From Lottia gigantea (Eukaryota > Mollusca > Gastropoda > Lottiidae), in contig NW_008710601.1 in NCBI RefSeq assembly GCF_000327385.1, positions 1,383,355 through 1,447,354 on the forward strand: DNA of 64,000 nt. The letters run 5' to 3'. The position numbers and the translations under genes are program-made. How positions within the stretch are numbered: position 1 is the first letter of the stretch; every line of letters starts with the position of its first letter. Shown here in pieces: positions 1-11,435 of the stretch. The notes beneath the pieces are model-generated. The model saw only the letters and a list, made by a program, of their open reading frames with translations. It did not search any database and was not told the origin of the DNA.

Positions 1-1379
1 TACTAAACATTAGTGTGAGAGGAATTTTCAGAGTTGGATAGCGATTACAGAAAACCCCGAAGCCAAAACATCAATATATATTAAAATCTATTTGCAATAG
101 TATTCCTTGGAACATATAAAAACATGGAAGACATTATCATCTAAACAGCAGATGTTTTAAAATAATATCTGACAAAAAAACAACCCAAACAAACTGATAT
201 TTCTACATTGAAATCATCGATTGAAATTGCAATGAAATACACAAGCAGTTTGATAAATCTGTTTGTCTGTGTAAGAGATCTGTGTTCGTCTGTAATTACT
301 TTTACAATATTTGATTCCATTCATCAAAAATGACAGTCGACTGTAATCTGGTTTGTTTCAAACCGTTCTGACTTGAAGTTACATGTCTACAGGCCGATTA
401 CTTTTGCTTAGGGACATAAAAATTCTTCAATGAGTGTTTTGTGTCTTAAATAAACGGTTTCGCCAGAATGCTAGTCGTTATGGGACAAATTGGAAATTGA
501 CTGACAGACAAAGCTGTAGAAGTGAGGTTTAATGGTATTTTGGTGTGTATTTTCGACAAAAGAATCATTTGCACAATTCCCTTTCAGTCCCACGTCTGGG
601 TTTCCTGTTATTCCAGAAAGACTTAGCCAGATTATGACATTGTTATCGCAAATACCTTTCAAGTCCATTGGTTATTGCTAAATTGGCGTCATCATTAAAA
701 GAAAAACTTGCGCAGTTCGGGAAAGCGAATGATCTTAACTGAGACATTGCGTGTTCCAAAAAAACACACATAGGTTCGAAAATCTATTTTATTATTCTTA
801 TCATTCGGAAGCCATTAAAACTACATTTCGGATGCAGAATCTCGGATGAGTTGTTAACAGTTGACTTGCAGACGTGAATCTGCATATGACATACTCACAA
901 ATATGATAGAGCTTCAGACAAAATAATTTCTAAATGGATAAAATGCTGATTAAAAAATATTTCTTTATACTTTATCAATATTTAAGGAAAATATCTGCAT
1001 GAAAATCTGAAATTCAAATAAAGTAAAAAAAAATGAACATGTGAATATCTGCTACGGTTTACTTAGTCTGCGAGAAAACAATAAGATTTGTTTTAAAAGA
1101 ATACTTAAAATAAACCAGACGAGACTTTGCATAGATAAATTTAAACACGTTTTAAACCGTTGATATAAATCGGGTGATATGTGTTTGCTCAAAAATCTTA
1201 CAATGAAACGGGTAAGATAGATACGAAATAAAAAAATCAAATGCGACATTTGCGAATTATGGCAACTAAATATGTACTTGCCGGTAAACGTGAATAAAAC
1301 GCGAGATAAAGGTCCTTTACAATAAAAGGTCCTTTACAATTACAAACTCTACAACAGTTGCAATCATCTTTCGACGTAA
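1..1379. other. Unique AT-rich sequence, no gene seen
   Basis: I see no conserved reading frame, RNA gene or repeat in this stretch. Its open frames are at most 65 codons, are not conserved-looking, and are what AT-rich DNA gives by chance. A short direct duplication of AAAGGTCCTTTACAAT occurs near 1,308-1,340. It could be intergenic or intronic. Confidence 0.5.
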
Positions 1380-1650
1380 TGCGATCATATTGCCTTCTTA
1401 TGGTGCGTTTCTAGTAAAATCTATGGGCTTGGTGCACTTCATTTTCATTGCGTTATTGGAGATTCCACGACGCTTGTCTAAAGACCTTATGGATTCCGTG
1501 GCGATATCGACGGCGATTATTGGCGAAAATGGCGGCCATCGTACGGTATCTGACGCTTCCCTTTTGGCGACCTTAACATGCTCTGAGCTATTTTTTTCGT
1601 CGCCGTAGTAGCCCAGTAAGGACACTCTTCCGGTTCGATCCACGATGTTA
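1380..1650. other. CpG-richer patch, unexplained
   Basis: This 270-bp patch has visibly more CG dinucleotides and higher GC than its surroundings, including an AAAATGGCGGCC block near 1,525. Open frames of 72 codons (plus) and 81 codons (minus) overlap here but show no recognisable domain. The patch could be a small promoter or CpG-rich first exon, or a decayed mobile element with a different base composition. I cannot choose between these from sequence alone. Confidence 0.3.
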
Positions 1651-1789
1651 TGGCTTACATATGAATGTTATGAAATTACTTCACTGGGTGGATTCCATTG
1701 CTCCTAAGAGGCATGACAAGTTTAAATGATATATTATGTCATACTTCATCAAATTCCGAGCGTTCACATGGCTATTTAATATTTAGGGG

Positions 1790-2060
1790 CGCCTGTGTCT
1801 CAGTAGCTTGTTCGCGAACCTTCAGATTCTAAAGTCAAGATAATATGTACGGTATTTCATATTTATTAATCCGGTTTCATCAGTCAGTGATGAAATGATG
1901 AAGGTTGACTAACATGAAAATCGACCGGATGCGTGATAAACCGAAGACCACTTGCTACAGACTGTGCACTTTAAAAGTTCCCATGACATGTTGAAATCGT
2001 AAAGAGTTTACTTTCTTCGCCGAATGGCATCAGTCTGCATTGGGTCATTCAGGAATGATA
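1790..2060 (+). mobile_element. Decayed copy of the tRNA-derived SINE family
   Basis: The segment CAGTCAGTGATG near 1,880 and the following stretch with CCGGATG, ATAAACCGA and ACAGACTGTGCACTTTAAA match, in order, the linker and body of the better preserved SINE at 16,061-16,409. The tRNA-like head is nearly unrecognisable and the 3' end has diverged beyond about 2,010. It is probably one of the oldest copies in the window. Confidence 0.55.
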
Positions 2061-3790
2061 AATTATTGGGTTAAACAGTTCATTTTAATGCATTTTTGTA
2101 TTGATTACGTAAAATGATAAAGTTGTGGACTCGTATTACAGCTATGCGTGACAGCTATAGGTTTTTCATTCAACCATCTGAACATCACCCGTTTTTCTGA
2201 TCAAGTAAAATGTTAATCAAACCACTTTTTTTGATGGAAGTGAGTAATTCTTAAATGCTTTTAAGAACAAAGATTGGAGATCGCGTGATTTGAGATCAAT
2301 TCACAAAATTAAATTGATGTATAAAAAATATTAATGAAGGTTGCTTTAACGAATATCCTTTAAGAAATCATAGAATTACAAATTCGAATTAAAAATATTT
2401 CTTCTACATGTCAAATCCTATTTGGATTGAAAAGCCTTACAAAGAAGCCAATGCGTTTTGGCATATCTTTCGTGAATTGTCATTTCAAATTACAACAATT
2501 CTAGAAAATGGGAAATCTTTTTATAACCATTTGTCATTTTTGATAAAGAAGATGAACTTTATTCTTTATGATATATTATTTAAGGAACCAAAAGGTTACA
2601 TAATACGAATGATATCTTATTTTCTATTTCTATCATCTTATTTTGAACGTCAGTCTTTGATGGACATTGTTGGAATCAAGATAGCACATATTATTTTATA
2701 TCTCCATAATTATCTTGTCTGGCAAAGATATATATCCAAAAAGCCATTAACGATGTATTGTACTTAGTGACAAAACGGTCATTGGTATTTTATTCGAAAT
2801 GTTGGATTGTTCGAATTCACCTCACCACGATTCAAATTCACCACGATGATGGTTATTCGAATTGGTATTACGAATTTCAATATCATGTTACTTACCATGG
2901 AATTTTAAGGAATACTCCGTTTCAAAACACCTCGAGTAGAAATATGAATTTCGTTCATTTCCGATGATGTTTTTGGGAAAATGGAACGTTATTTGATCGT
3001 TTATTCCGTCGATTTCAGTAGTCCCAATCTTATATTATAAAATCTACGATTCCGATTATATACCAATTTCAGCGCATATTTTTACTTTCGTTTTAGTCTC
3101 TTTGTGGATGGCTATTTTTATCAACTGCCTAATTACGTACTATTAATACGGATGATCATAATTATACATGTATACCGGAAGATAAGTCACAAAACGCCCT
3201 AGGAAGTCATTTAATTAATTTGATAGAAAATCAACAGAAATATAAGGGCATATGACCAATATCTTGTCTGGTGAGTTATATTATACTTCGTACGCGGTAC
3301 ATGTAGTCGAAAAGACAATACTGCAAACTAAATACATTGATGAAATGGCGACACTAAGCACTGGCTGAAATCTAAAGATCTGGTCAGGTCGAAAGAAATT
3401 GCGATAAAACTCGATCCTTGGTAGTGTGGCGTGACTACCTTGATCATTTCCGAAACTTGTTATTTTCATATTTAGACAAGCTTTATGGAACAATTCCTGG
3501 TTAATGTTGTATGTAGCGCTTCGATGTGTTTTCCCCACCGTACTCAGATACAGAATGTTTTGTGTCTAAAGACGACTGGTGAAACACATCCAAAACGTGG
3601 CATAAAACTTAAATTCTTTTTGTATGGTTGTCTTATAGTAGTCGTTGGTTTTGGTTTGATTAGTGATCATGATGATAGATTAAATAGTTACAACTACCGT
3701 AATCGGTATATTACAAAATGCCTTGTCAGATGGCTTAAGATTGTCACATAAAGCGGATTATTGATATAATACTAACACCATCTGTTGATC
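2061..3790. other. Unique AT-rich sequence, no gene seen
   Basis: The longest frame here (119 codons, plus strand, 2,408-2,767) is rich in Ile, Phe, Tyr and Leu, as expected from AT-rich random sequence, and has no recognisable domain. I see no RNA gene, inverted repeat or tandem repeat. Confidence 0.5.
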
Positions 3791-3799
3791 TTTTCAGAA

Positions 3800-3940
3800 T
3801 TAGATTTCGGGGAAGGGAGGGTTTGATTCTCCCAAATGTACAGGCCTAGGGTGGAGCAGACACTTTATTTAGAAATTAGGATTAGGGGTCTTGATATTGG
3901 GTTTTCTTCTGTTCTTATTCTGATCTGAAATTAGAAAAAA
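3800..3940 (+). repeat. Dispersed repeat, copy 1 (relative at 22,345)
   Basis: The string GTTTGATTCTCCCAAATGTA followed by CAGGCCT resembles TTTGAATCTCACAAATGTAC plus CGGCCTT at 22,390. The following 100 bp keep scattered matches (TCTGTT.TTATT, TGATCTG.AATT). The first string resembles a tRNA B box, so this may be a second SINE family, but no convincing A box is visible. Confidence 0.35.
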
Positions 3941-3944
3941 ATAA

Positions 3945-3961
3945 CTCGCCCGATGGGCGAG
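3945..3961. other. Perfect 7-bp GC-rich stem with 3-nt loop
   Basis: CTCGCCC, loop GAT, GGGCGAG. It lies about 100 bp beyond the end of the Penelope-like element (its 3' side, since that element is on the minus strand). It may belong to the element's 3' untranslated region or be fortuitous. Confidence 0.4.
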
Positions 3962-4060
3962 AAGTATAGTATCTGTTATGTACTGATTGTTTTTAGTTTA
4001 CTATGAACAATATTATCATTTAAGTTCTTATTTTTTGAATATGCAACTATCATTTTCTGA

Positions 4061-5490
4061 TTATAGGAATTTCTCTTGAAGGCTCTTATAGTGGGCATGA
4101 ACTATCTTGCTTGCTCGATTGCTGGTTGTATTAAACGGGACAACAAAGGGTGCTATGCCTACATTGTGATGAATATTTAGTCCTATAGGTCTTGCTGTAT
4201 TCAATGTCTCAATCCAATGGGCTTCCCTAGATTGACGGAATTTGGTAGTTTCATCTTAAGGCAAGTCAATTTCTATACGCTCAATTGGGATTAGGGCGAG
4301 ATCGTCTATTGAATGGTCGTCGAGGTTGAAATGATTAGAAACAGGCTTGTCTTTCTTTAATTTGATGTCAGACCTATGAGCATTAAAGCGAGTTCGTAAA
4401 TTATTCTTAGTTTCTCCTACATATTGTTTGGGGCTTTTCTTGCATGAAATTAAATATATTACATTCGAATGTTCACATGTTAGATGTTACTGGATCGGGT
4501 ACCTTTTATTCGTAGAGTTGCTTACAAAATAATGAGTTTCTGATATAAAGGGACATGTTAAGCAGCTACTGGACAAACATGGAGCACTTCATAAACCTGG
4601 AGGTACTTCGGCATAAAGTCTTTTTTAGCTGCTATCTGTGCTAAGGTGGAATTTTTTATGTTTCTTAAAAATCGTTTAGAGTACTCGCGCCCTTTCAGTT
4701 TTGAGAAAACAATCGTACAGGCTTGGTTGAAATCAAAAGATCTTGTACAAATTCGATGAAATCGTAAAACTTGTGACTTAATTATACCAGAAAAGGTATG
4801 TTTTGGGTGAAAGGAGCTCTTGTGCAAGAGTTGATGAGTATCAGTTTCTTTGAAATACACTTTAATATCCAGTTTATTTGTTTCTGCTATGGAATCTCCC
4901 TTAAAGACTATGGTATCGAGAAAGTCTATGCTTTTGTTACTCACGTTTGCGGTTAGTTTGATAGAAGGATGGTGGTTGTTGAGAATTTCAAAGAATTCCC
5001 AAAAACTGTTCGATAGAATAAGTCCAAACCATAAAAATTTCATCCAAAAAGCGTCCGTAAAAAAGTGGGTCAAATGGACAGAGGGGCAACACCTCACGTT
5101 CCCACTCTGCCAAGAAAAGGTTTGCGTATTGCTGTCCCTGAAGTTTGTAAATATGTTTTACCATTAAATGTGAAATCGTTTCGACTAAGACAAATCTCTA
5201 AAAGCTGTAGAATTGCATCGTCGGGTCTGTTTGGATCTGGGTTTCTATTAAAAGCTTTACGAACTGCCGTTAAACCAGTAGTGTTATCGATATTGGTATA
5301 CATAGAAGAAACGTCGATAGAAATTAAAATAGCATTAGAGGGAACTCGTAGATTTTTTATTTTATTGACAAACTCGGTTGTGTCTTTAAGGTAGGCGCGA
5401 TGTTGACATGCTAGAGGTAGTAAGAAATGATCAATGTATTCTGACACTGCATATGACTCACTACCACAGCCAGATATAATCGGGTGTTTT
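4061..5490 (-). mobile_element. Penelope-like retroelement (PLE), 5'-truncated and broken
   Basis: Reading on the minus strand, the first part (about 5,490 to 5,094) carries the reverse-transcriptase N-terminal core, with PIISGCGSES, SEYIDHFLLPLA and the IDVSSMYTNI block typical of PLE palm domains. The C-terminal RT and thumb follow (5,097-4,558), with SIDFLDTIVFKGD and HKSSFHPKHTFSGIIKSQVL. From about 4,480 to 4,150 comes a GIY-YIG endonuclease with VIYLISCKK, QYVGETKNNLRTRF and REAHWIETLNT. The RT-then-GIY-YIG order is diagnostic of endonuclease-bearing PLEs. The upstream part of the RT and any 5' region are missing. The copy is a fossil with roughly three to five breaks and cannot be active. 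It has no capsid or envelope part. Confidence 0.88.
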
Positions 5491-8400
5491 TTTGTTTTGT
5501 TTGCATTGCAATCACTATAGGGTTTAGAAATTCGAAAATAAACTAGACGAGCAAGACTACATTAGGAAGCCCAAGCCAATCTTGCGACTGACATAATATA
5601 GGAGCGACTGCTAGCAATTAGGGACATCTGAAAGAATCTAAAAAATCGCTGGATTTAGTCGACCTGAATCCACCTTTGTTTACATCAATGGTCAATATAT
5701 ATTTTGCCGATGATCTGAGCGATAGAAATCAAGTCCTTTATTTAATATGTATCGTTTCGAATTAATTAGCTTTGAAACGTCATTTGACCTTCGAGGTGTA
5801 TACGCACTAATGACACGCGATAGTACTTATTGCACTAATGAAGACATCACACAGGGTGCGATTTCTGTACCACCGCAGTGGGATTTCCATTTGTTGCCGG
5901 AAGTATACAAAGTCTTTGTTTTGTTTTCTTTATTCCATCAGAATCAAAGGTCATTACGTCATAAACGACTAGGATTTATAAAATGATTGAGTTTTATAAC
6001 ATCACACTCGAATGGCCAGTATTTTTATAGAAGATTTATGGGAAAAATTCCTGACTTAAGTTCGCATGACTGCTTTGTCAATAATGTTGTCTACAAACAA
6101 TTGTTAGCTCCTCAATGTAACATGACATTTCTTTGCCAAATGTTGATTGACATACAAAAACAATGCAATGCTTTTCGTAATTAATCTGTTGGCCTTTGAA
6201 CTTCACTGTAATAGAGCATGGTTGTGAATAAGAAACGTCCTTGTTTAAGTTGTAACTTGCAACATCTTCATTCAGTTCTTGGTGACTGTTCGGATACGAA
6301 ACTATCTTGAATGTAGAATTAAAGAATTACAAGGGGATGTACATTACAAGGATAAAAAATTCTCACAGACTCTTGTCTATGAAAAACCATTTGCAACGAT
6401 CTTTCCATGATGATCTCCTTTTTCAGCAAAGTCGACTGGAATTTTGAAAGCTGACAGATTTTAAGTGATAATGGACATTTCTCGAACGCTTGTTCCGATC
6501 CTAAAAACTTTACGAGAGAGCTTATGAGATCAAATTGTAATTGTAAACTTTTCTGTAAATTCTAGAATAAGGTCCTACTGTATTCCCTTTTCGACACCTG
6601 TAATTTGCGTTTTAGACTATATTGCCCTTTTGACAAAATATCGTGTGAAGTTTTCCTCTAGTGATTGTTGCGACTTATACACTCTAACTCAGAGTAAATA
6701 ATCAAGGCAATCTTCCATATCATGTCACATGACAAAGGGCAAACAACTCTTTTAGGTCAGATGGGAAGCAACTCTCGTAAAGCAATTAGACCACAAAAAT
6801 ATCACAAATGAGTTAATATCTAGAAAGCTAATAGCTATTGTCTAATATCAGCTACAAGGTTTTACAACTACATCCCAGACATAAAGATATTAATGTTGTA
6901 TGTAATCTCTGAAGCCCGTCGTAAAGGCATGCATGTGTGTTAAATGTGGGTTTCTTAATTAGAAAAGCAAATTACTTTGCCAAATTATTTCAATTGATTT
7001 ATGATATTTCACAAGTTTTCCAGACAGACCTATAAAATTACCAGACTGTTTCAGGAAGGCAATTCGTGTTCGTTGTACAAGAGTATCGGTGTTTATGGAA
7101 TCGGACGATGTGTTGAAAAGGACAAATGGTGAAGATAATAACTCAAGCCTTCTCAGTGTAAATTTTTTTTGGCATCAGACTTTTCTATTGTTAGCGTTTC
7201 TTGCAACAAAAGAGCTGCTTTTTGCAATTATATGATGTAGAAGCTTATAGAATGAAGCGCTATATATAATTACTGATGAACGGAGAGCGGTTGCCTTTTA
7301 ACGTCAGTCCACTAAAAAACTGCTTCTTCAAATGATAATTGTACGGCTGTACCAGACAGTAAAAAATATTTTTTTTACTAACTTATATTATTTGTTATTG
7401 TGTACGACTGTTTACTTTATCACCTTGAAATATAAAAAGAAACTATACACTGCTGTTGAAGAGGTTCGAATCCCACTAGACAGTTTCTTATTTCTAAACC
7501 AACAACCGACATTCGTATCTATTTTATGTATTTTGTTTTCTCTCAAATCATAAAAGATCAGATACAGTCCAAATTAATTCCCACGGGATTCATTAAGATC
7601 TTTTACATGTGCCAATAAAAATTTTATTGTTGTGAATACATATTTCTTAGATTTATTTTGATTTCCAAGGGAATACGATACTAACTAATACAGGTTAGAA
7701 TTGAAACATGCAAAGGTATAACTCACATTCTTGAATTCCTTCAATTAAATGACATTTCTCTAAATATCACAAATGTCGTTTTGCTATTGATGGTAAATTT
7801 ATTTCTCACAGGAGAGAATCGAAAATTGGTGGAACAAAACAATGTGAGTTAATTTGATGGTGTATAGTTCTAAAACACAGTCGCAGAATGGCATCAGGTG
7901 TTGAGGAAGAACACGTGTGCCATGCTCCGTTACTGACACCAACTCAAGTGACTAGATCTCATCAAATATCCAGCTTAAGTCTAAGGGCGTACGAGCAAGT
8001 TAATCGGTCTCACTGAACAAAATTGATATCAAATATCCAGGTGTGCTTTTGTGTCATTATCATCAATCTTGAGGGAAGTTCTTGGCTTATGCAAAACCCT
8101 TGCGAAGTACGATGTGATCTAAAAGGCCCTGTACAACTATCTAAATAGTATTATCAGATTCCTATGTTGTGATGTTCTATCATTCTAATACACCGTAAAC
8201 ACCTTTTATATTCGTTCATAAAAAGAAGGTTAATTCCAGATATTTTCCGCTCGGAAAGAGTTTGTATCCCAAATCATATTATTTATGTCATAAAGATTAA
8301 TTTGTGGAAATTTACTGTCAATTTGTTCTTGTTTTACTGGAAAACACGCTGCTGTAAGGAAAATTGAAAGGATTAGGATGGTCGATCAGGCTTCAAGCTC

Positions 8401-8940
8401 TAGAAGTGTTTCTAATACACGTCATGATGTGTTTAATAGATTGTACGAGCGACATGTCATTCACAGAAGTAGGTTTGTCACTCAGACTACGACCTCTTTT
8501 CTCCTCGATTGCTTCATATAACAACCTGAACATGCGATTACAGGATGTTCAATTTTCTGCCCGAATTAACTAACAGTTTGAAGCTTACGTTTTCTAGGTC
8601 TCTAAATGACTTATATCGTGCAAAATTGTGTCAGGCGTAAAGAAAAATAATTTTGAAACCCTTTGAATCTCAGATGGTTTTGTGAGATTTCTGATGCTGC
8701 AGAGATTGGCGATACCATTAGATAAAAGGCACTATATGGTTGAGTCATACCACTTACCACATTACCCTGCGTAACTAGCACAGCACTATTTTTAATTGCA
8801 CATTACATAATGTTGTCAATCTTAAATGCCATGGTTCGCCCTTTTCGGGGATTGATTTGGGTCTTAATATGTAAATAATCTTCAGAACTAATAGAACTGC
8901 ACGAAATCGACTAATTCCTTCAATATACTTCAATTTCACT
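5491..8940. other. Unique AT-rich sequence, no gene seen
   Basis: Open frames reach at most 79 codons and none shows a domain or a codon pattern unlike noise. Near 7,465 a B-box-like string GGTTCGAATCCC stands alone without an A box at the right distance, so it is not called as a tRNA. No tandem array or long inverted repeat was found. Confidence 0.45.
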
Positions 8941-8949
8941 ATCATAAAT

Positions 8950-9115
8950 ATATTTATATATGACGAAGAAAAGGCGAGTCGTCATTTTAAATTTCAAACG
9001 TGGATAATTCTGTACACACAGTGACCTGTGACCATTGATTAGCTAAGGTAAAAAGAATTCCTTTTCCGAAACTATGGTACGATTGGTTAAACGGGTAGCG
9101 CTGTAGACTTCAATT
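8950..9115 (+). repeat. Dispersed repeat family X, copy 1
   Basis: The ordered blocks GACGAAGAAAAGGCGAGTCG, TGGATAATTCTGTACACA, TTGATTAGCTAA and ACGATTGGTTAAACGGGT recur at 49,485-49,690 (plus) and, inverted, at 52,925-53,085. The copies have diverged but share block order and spacing, which indicates an interspersed element of about 160-200 bp. No coding capacity or clear terminal repeats are visible, so the class is unknown. Confidence 0.6.
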
Positions 9116-10075
9116 ATGTTTCCCTTACTAGCATAGCCAATTTTACAAGAAGATTCTTTTAAGTATCTAGTGTCATCTTGACATGGCCTTTGTGGATTAA
9201 CGAACCCAGTGCAGTTTCAGCTTTCAATATTTAACAATACAACATTTCTTATATTCTGTTTTTAAATATTTTAAATCCGTCCATTGTGGTGAATGGCTTT
9301 GTTCTTGGCAGTTCTTGTAGATCAGAAAGCTACGAATGTAGCCCAATTCAACAAACTAGCAAGATCATTGGTTCTGCATAGATAGAAAATATTGCCTTTG
9401 ACCATTGTTTAATGGGATATTCCCATTTCATTGGAAAAGAAATGAACTTCCAACTCATCTGCACATAATTGGGCTAGTGAAGACGGGTTACGCCGTGAAA
9501 TGTGTAATTTTGCCAGGACATAAGTTTTAGACTTATTTTCGATTTCTGTAGCATACGGGGCCTCTTCTTATTGTCCCATCTGAACGACAAGACAAGGGAG
9601 CAAGCGTATAACTCATTGAGCCACCGCAACCTCTTTCTCATTTCATTGAAACTATCGTGCTGTGAGGACTTGTTGAAAACCTTTCGGCACCGAATCGTAA
9701 TGCCTGATTATCGCGCGGAATGTTGCTTCATTGGTAGGGGAAATTTTGTTAACAGATAGCCCAAAGTTATTATTGTTGATAGTTGGCTGTTAACACTTTT
9801 AGCCTCCTGGAATGCATTCTGCGAACATCCCACTGGCATGGGAATGATTGCAATGTGAAAATATTGTTAAAACTTACTCACCTGTTTAGCTTTTAACCAT
9901 TCATTTACTCTACAATTATGTTCGATTGACTTCAGTGAGTGAGGGCTGGTCGAAAAGTTTCGCATCTTCTACTCAACTCTATATATAACCACTTCTTCTA
10001 ATGAGCAAAACACAAAAAAGATACACACAATTCATTTCCTGATCAATACGATTTCCCATTGAGAAGACTTGGATT
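9116..10075. other. Unique sequence, no gene seen
   Basis: Only short non-conserved frames (up to 62 codons) occur. A small palindrome AATGGGATATTCCCATT lies near 9,411. Nothing else stands out. Confidence 0.45.
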
Positions 10076-10077
10076 TA

Positions 10078-10335
10078 TAGAAAAAAAATCTATACGCGTC
10101 CGTAAGAAATTTATATAAAAAGTACAACACTAGCAATGCGGACATTCCGAATGCGATACTGACCAACAAAAGTGACATGGTGCTCCCATAAAATGATAAA
10201 ATCATGCTAATATTAATATTGAAGAAGAAGTCCAAGAAAAAAATCTATACGTGTCCGTAAGAAATTTACTACACTTTCCAAAAATGCGGTGTTCCCGTAA
10301 GTGCTTGATAAAATCATATTGAAGAATAAGTCATG
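10078..10335. repeat. Tandem duplication of about 150 bp
   Basis: The block AATCTATACG.GTCCGTAAGA (variable base C or T) occurs near 10,086 and again near 10,240, followed in both copies by AATGCGG, GTGCTCCCATAA or GTGTTCCCGTAA, GATAAAATCAT and TATTGAAGAA. The second copy is internally shortened. This is a local segmental duplication with no coding content. Confidence 0.65.
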
Positions 10336-10732
10336 TTTTTGTATCAAGCAATAGCTGCAACCTAAGAAATCATTTCAACCATCCCTCCACTATAAAATAG
10401 GCGGAGTATATAAACATTGCCAGATCATCCTTCTGGCATGAAAGATGTGGAAATAAAATACACCATTAATTGATCCTTTGTTTACAAATAGTATTGACTT
10501 CTGGTCGGGTATTTTGCATTTCTAACGTCTATAGAGTATGATAACTTGTTGGGCATAACTCGACTGGTTATTCACATCTCTTTGGATTGGTAGTCGACAT
10601 CTTCAAGCAGGCATATGGAAAAAAACAACAACTTCGATCAACTGTATTCCGATGACAAGATCCAATTCTCTACATGTTGGCGGTTGTCGTTGAAATCTAG
10701 TTGCTTGCAAAGGAGGTCTACCTGTGTCATTC

Positions 10733-10847
10733 CCAGTGCCGTATATGGGGGGTGGGCCATTGAAACTTACCCCCCCCCCTTTCAGGCATGTCAATGGACA
10801 GCTTTCATTTTTAACAACCCACATGCATTTTCTAGATACGCCCATGG
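10733..10847. mobile_element. Possible hAT-like miniature element
   Basis: The left end CAGTGCCGTATATGG and the inverted right end CATGGGCGTATCTAG resemble each other and the CAGTGGCG-type ends common in hAT-derived miniature elements. The interior holds C and G runs. I find no convincing target-site duplication. Open frames crossing it on both strands are low-complexity by-products of these runs. Confidence 0.35.
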
Positions 10848-10849
10848 TC

Positions 10850-11243
10850 CCCCATCCCCAGACACTCTATCTACTTTTTGTAACTGAAACCCGAAACCAC
10901 CCCACTCTAGCAGATTTGATATTTATATAAAGTGTATGCATCAATCATACTTTATGCATCAACCAATACTTGACAAATTGGAAGTTAAAATTGATGGTTT
11001 ATATTCTCTGTTCATGAATGTTGTATATGTTTATTAAAAGGATTAATATTTTTTTCTAAATTCAGATTGATCGTTTAAAATAGCAATGCATCTTGGCATC
11101 ATATTGTATGCAGTTGTTTGGTTAAGAATTTGGAACAGGTGAAACTTGTATAGGTATGTTTCTTAATATTTTCCTTAAGGTAATCATAGACGTACTTCAT
11201 TCAAACATAGTTCTCATTACTTCTTGTACTTATGTCAGAGGTC
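10850..11243. other. Unique AT-rich sequence, no gene seen
   Basis: Only short frames, with no repeat or RNA gene recognised. Confidence 0.45.
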
Positions 11244-11435
11244 TTTAAATTAGCTTTATAAAGATCCCTCGACAGTTGGAAATCGAAAAAGAGCAGGCTA
11301 ATGCCGCTGTCCTGTCAAAATTTCCCTCATGGCACCCTGCATGGCGTTGCCCGTCTTCATTAGCCCACAAGGTGCAGAAGAGTAGGACGTAAAACTCCAT
11401 TCATTTCATTTCATTCCATTTTTAAATTAGCTTTA
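11244..11435 (+). mobile_element. 5'-truncated SINE with perfect 15-bp target-site duplication
   Basis: The flanks carry TTTAAATTAGCTTTA exactly at 11,244-11,258 and again at 11,421-11,435. Between them lies the 3' half of the SINE family (CGACAGTTGGAAATCGAAAA, GCTAATGCCGCTGTCCTG, GCACCCTGCATGGCGTTGCC, GTGCAGAAGAGTAGGACG), ending in a CATTTCATTT-type tail. The 5' truncation plus a long target-site duplication are what LINE-driven target-primed reverse transcription leaves. The intact duplication suggests a fairly recent insertion. Confidence 0.85.

Noticed and set aside
2408-2767. 119-codon plus-strand open frame
   Set aside because: Hydrophobic and aromatic-rich as expected from AT-rich DNA, with no recognisable motif or supporting context.
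7440-7485. B-box-like GGTTCGAATCCC suggesting a tRNA gene
   Set aside because: There is no A box 40-50 bp upstream and no acceptor-stem pairing.
10603-10930. Overlapping frames of 68-90 codons on both strands
   Set aside because: They run through C and G homopolymers of a probable miniature element and have no recognisable domain.
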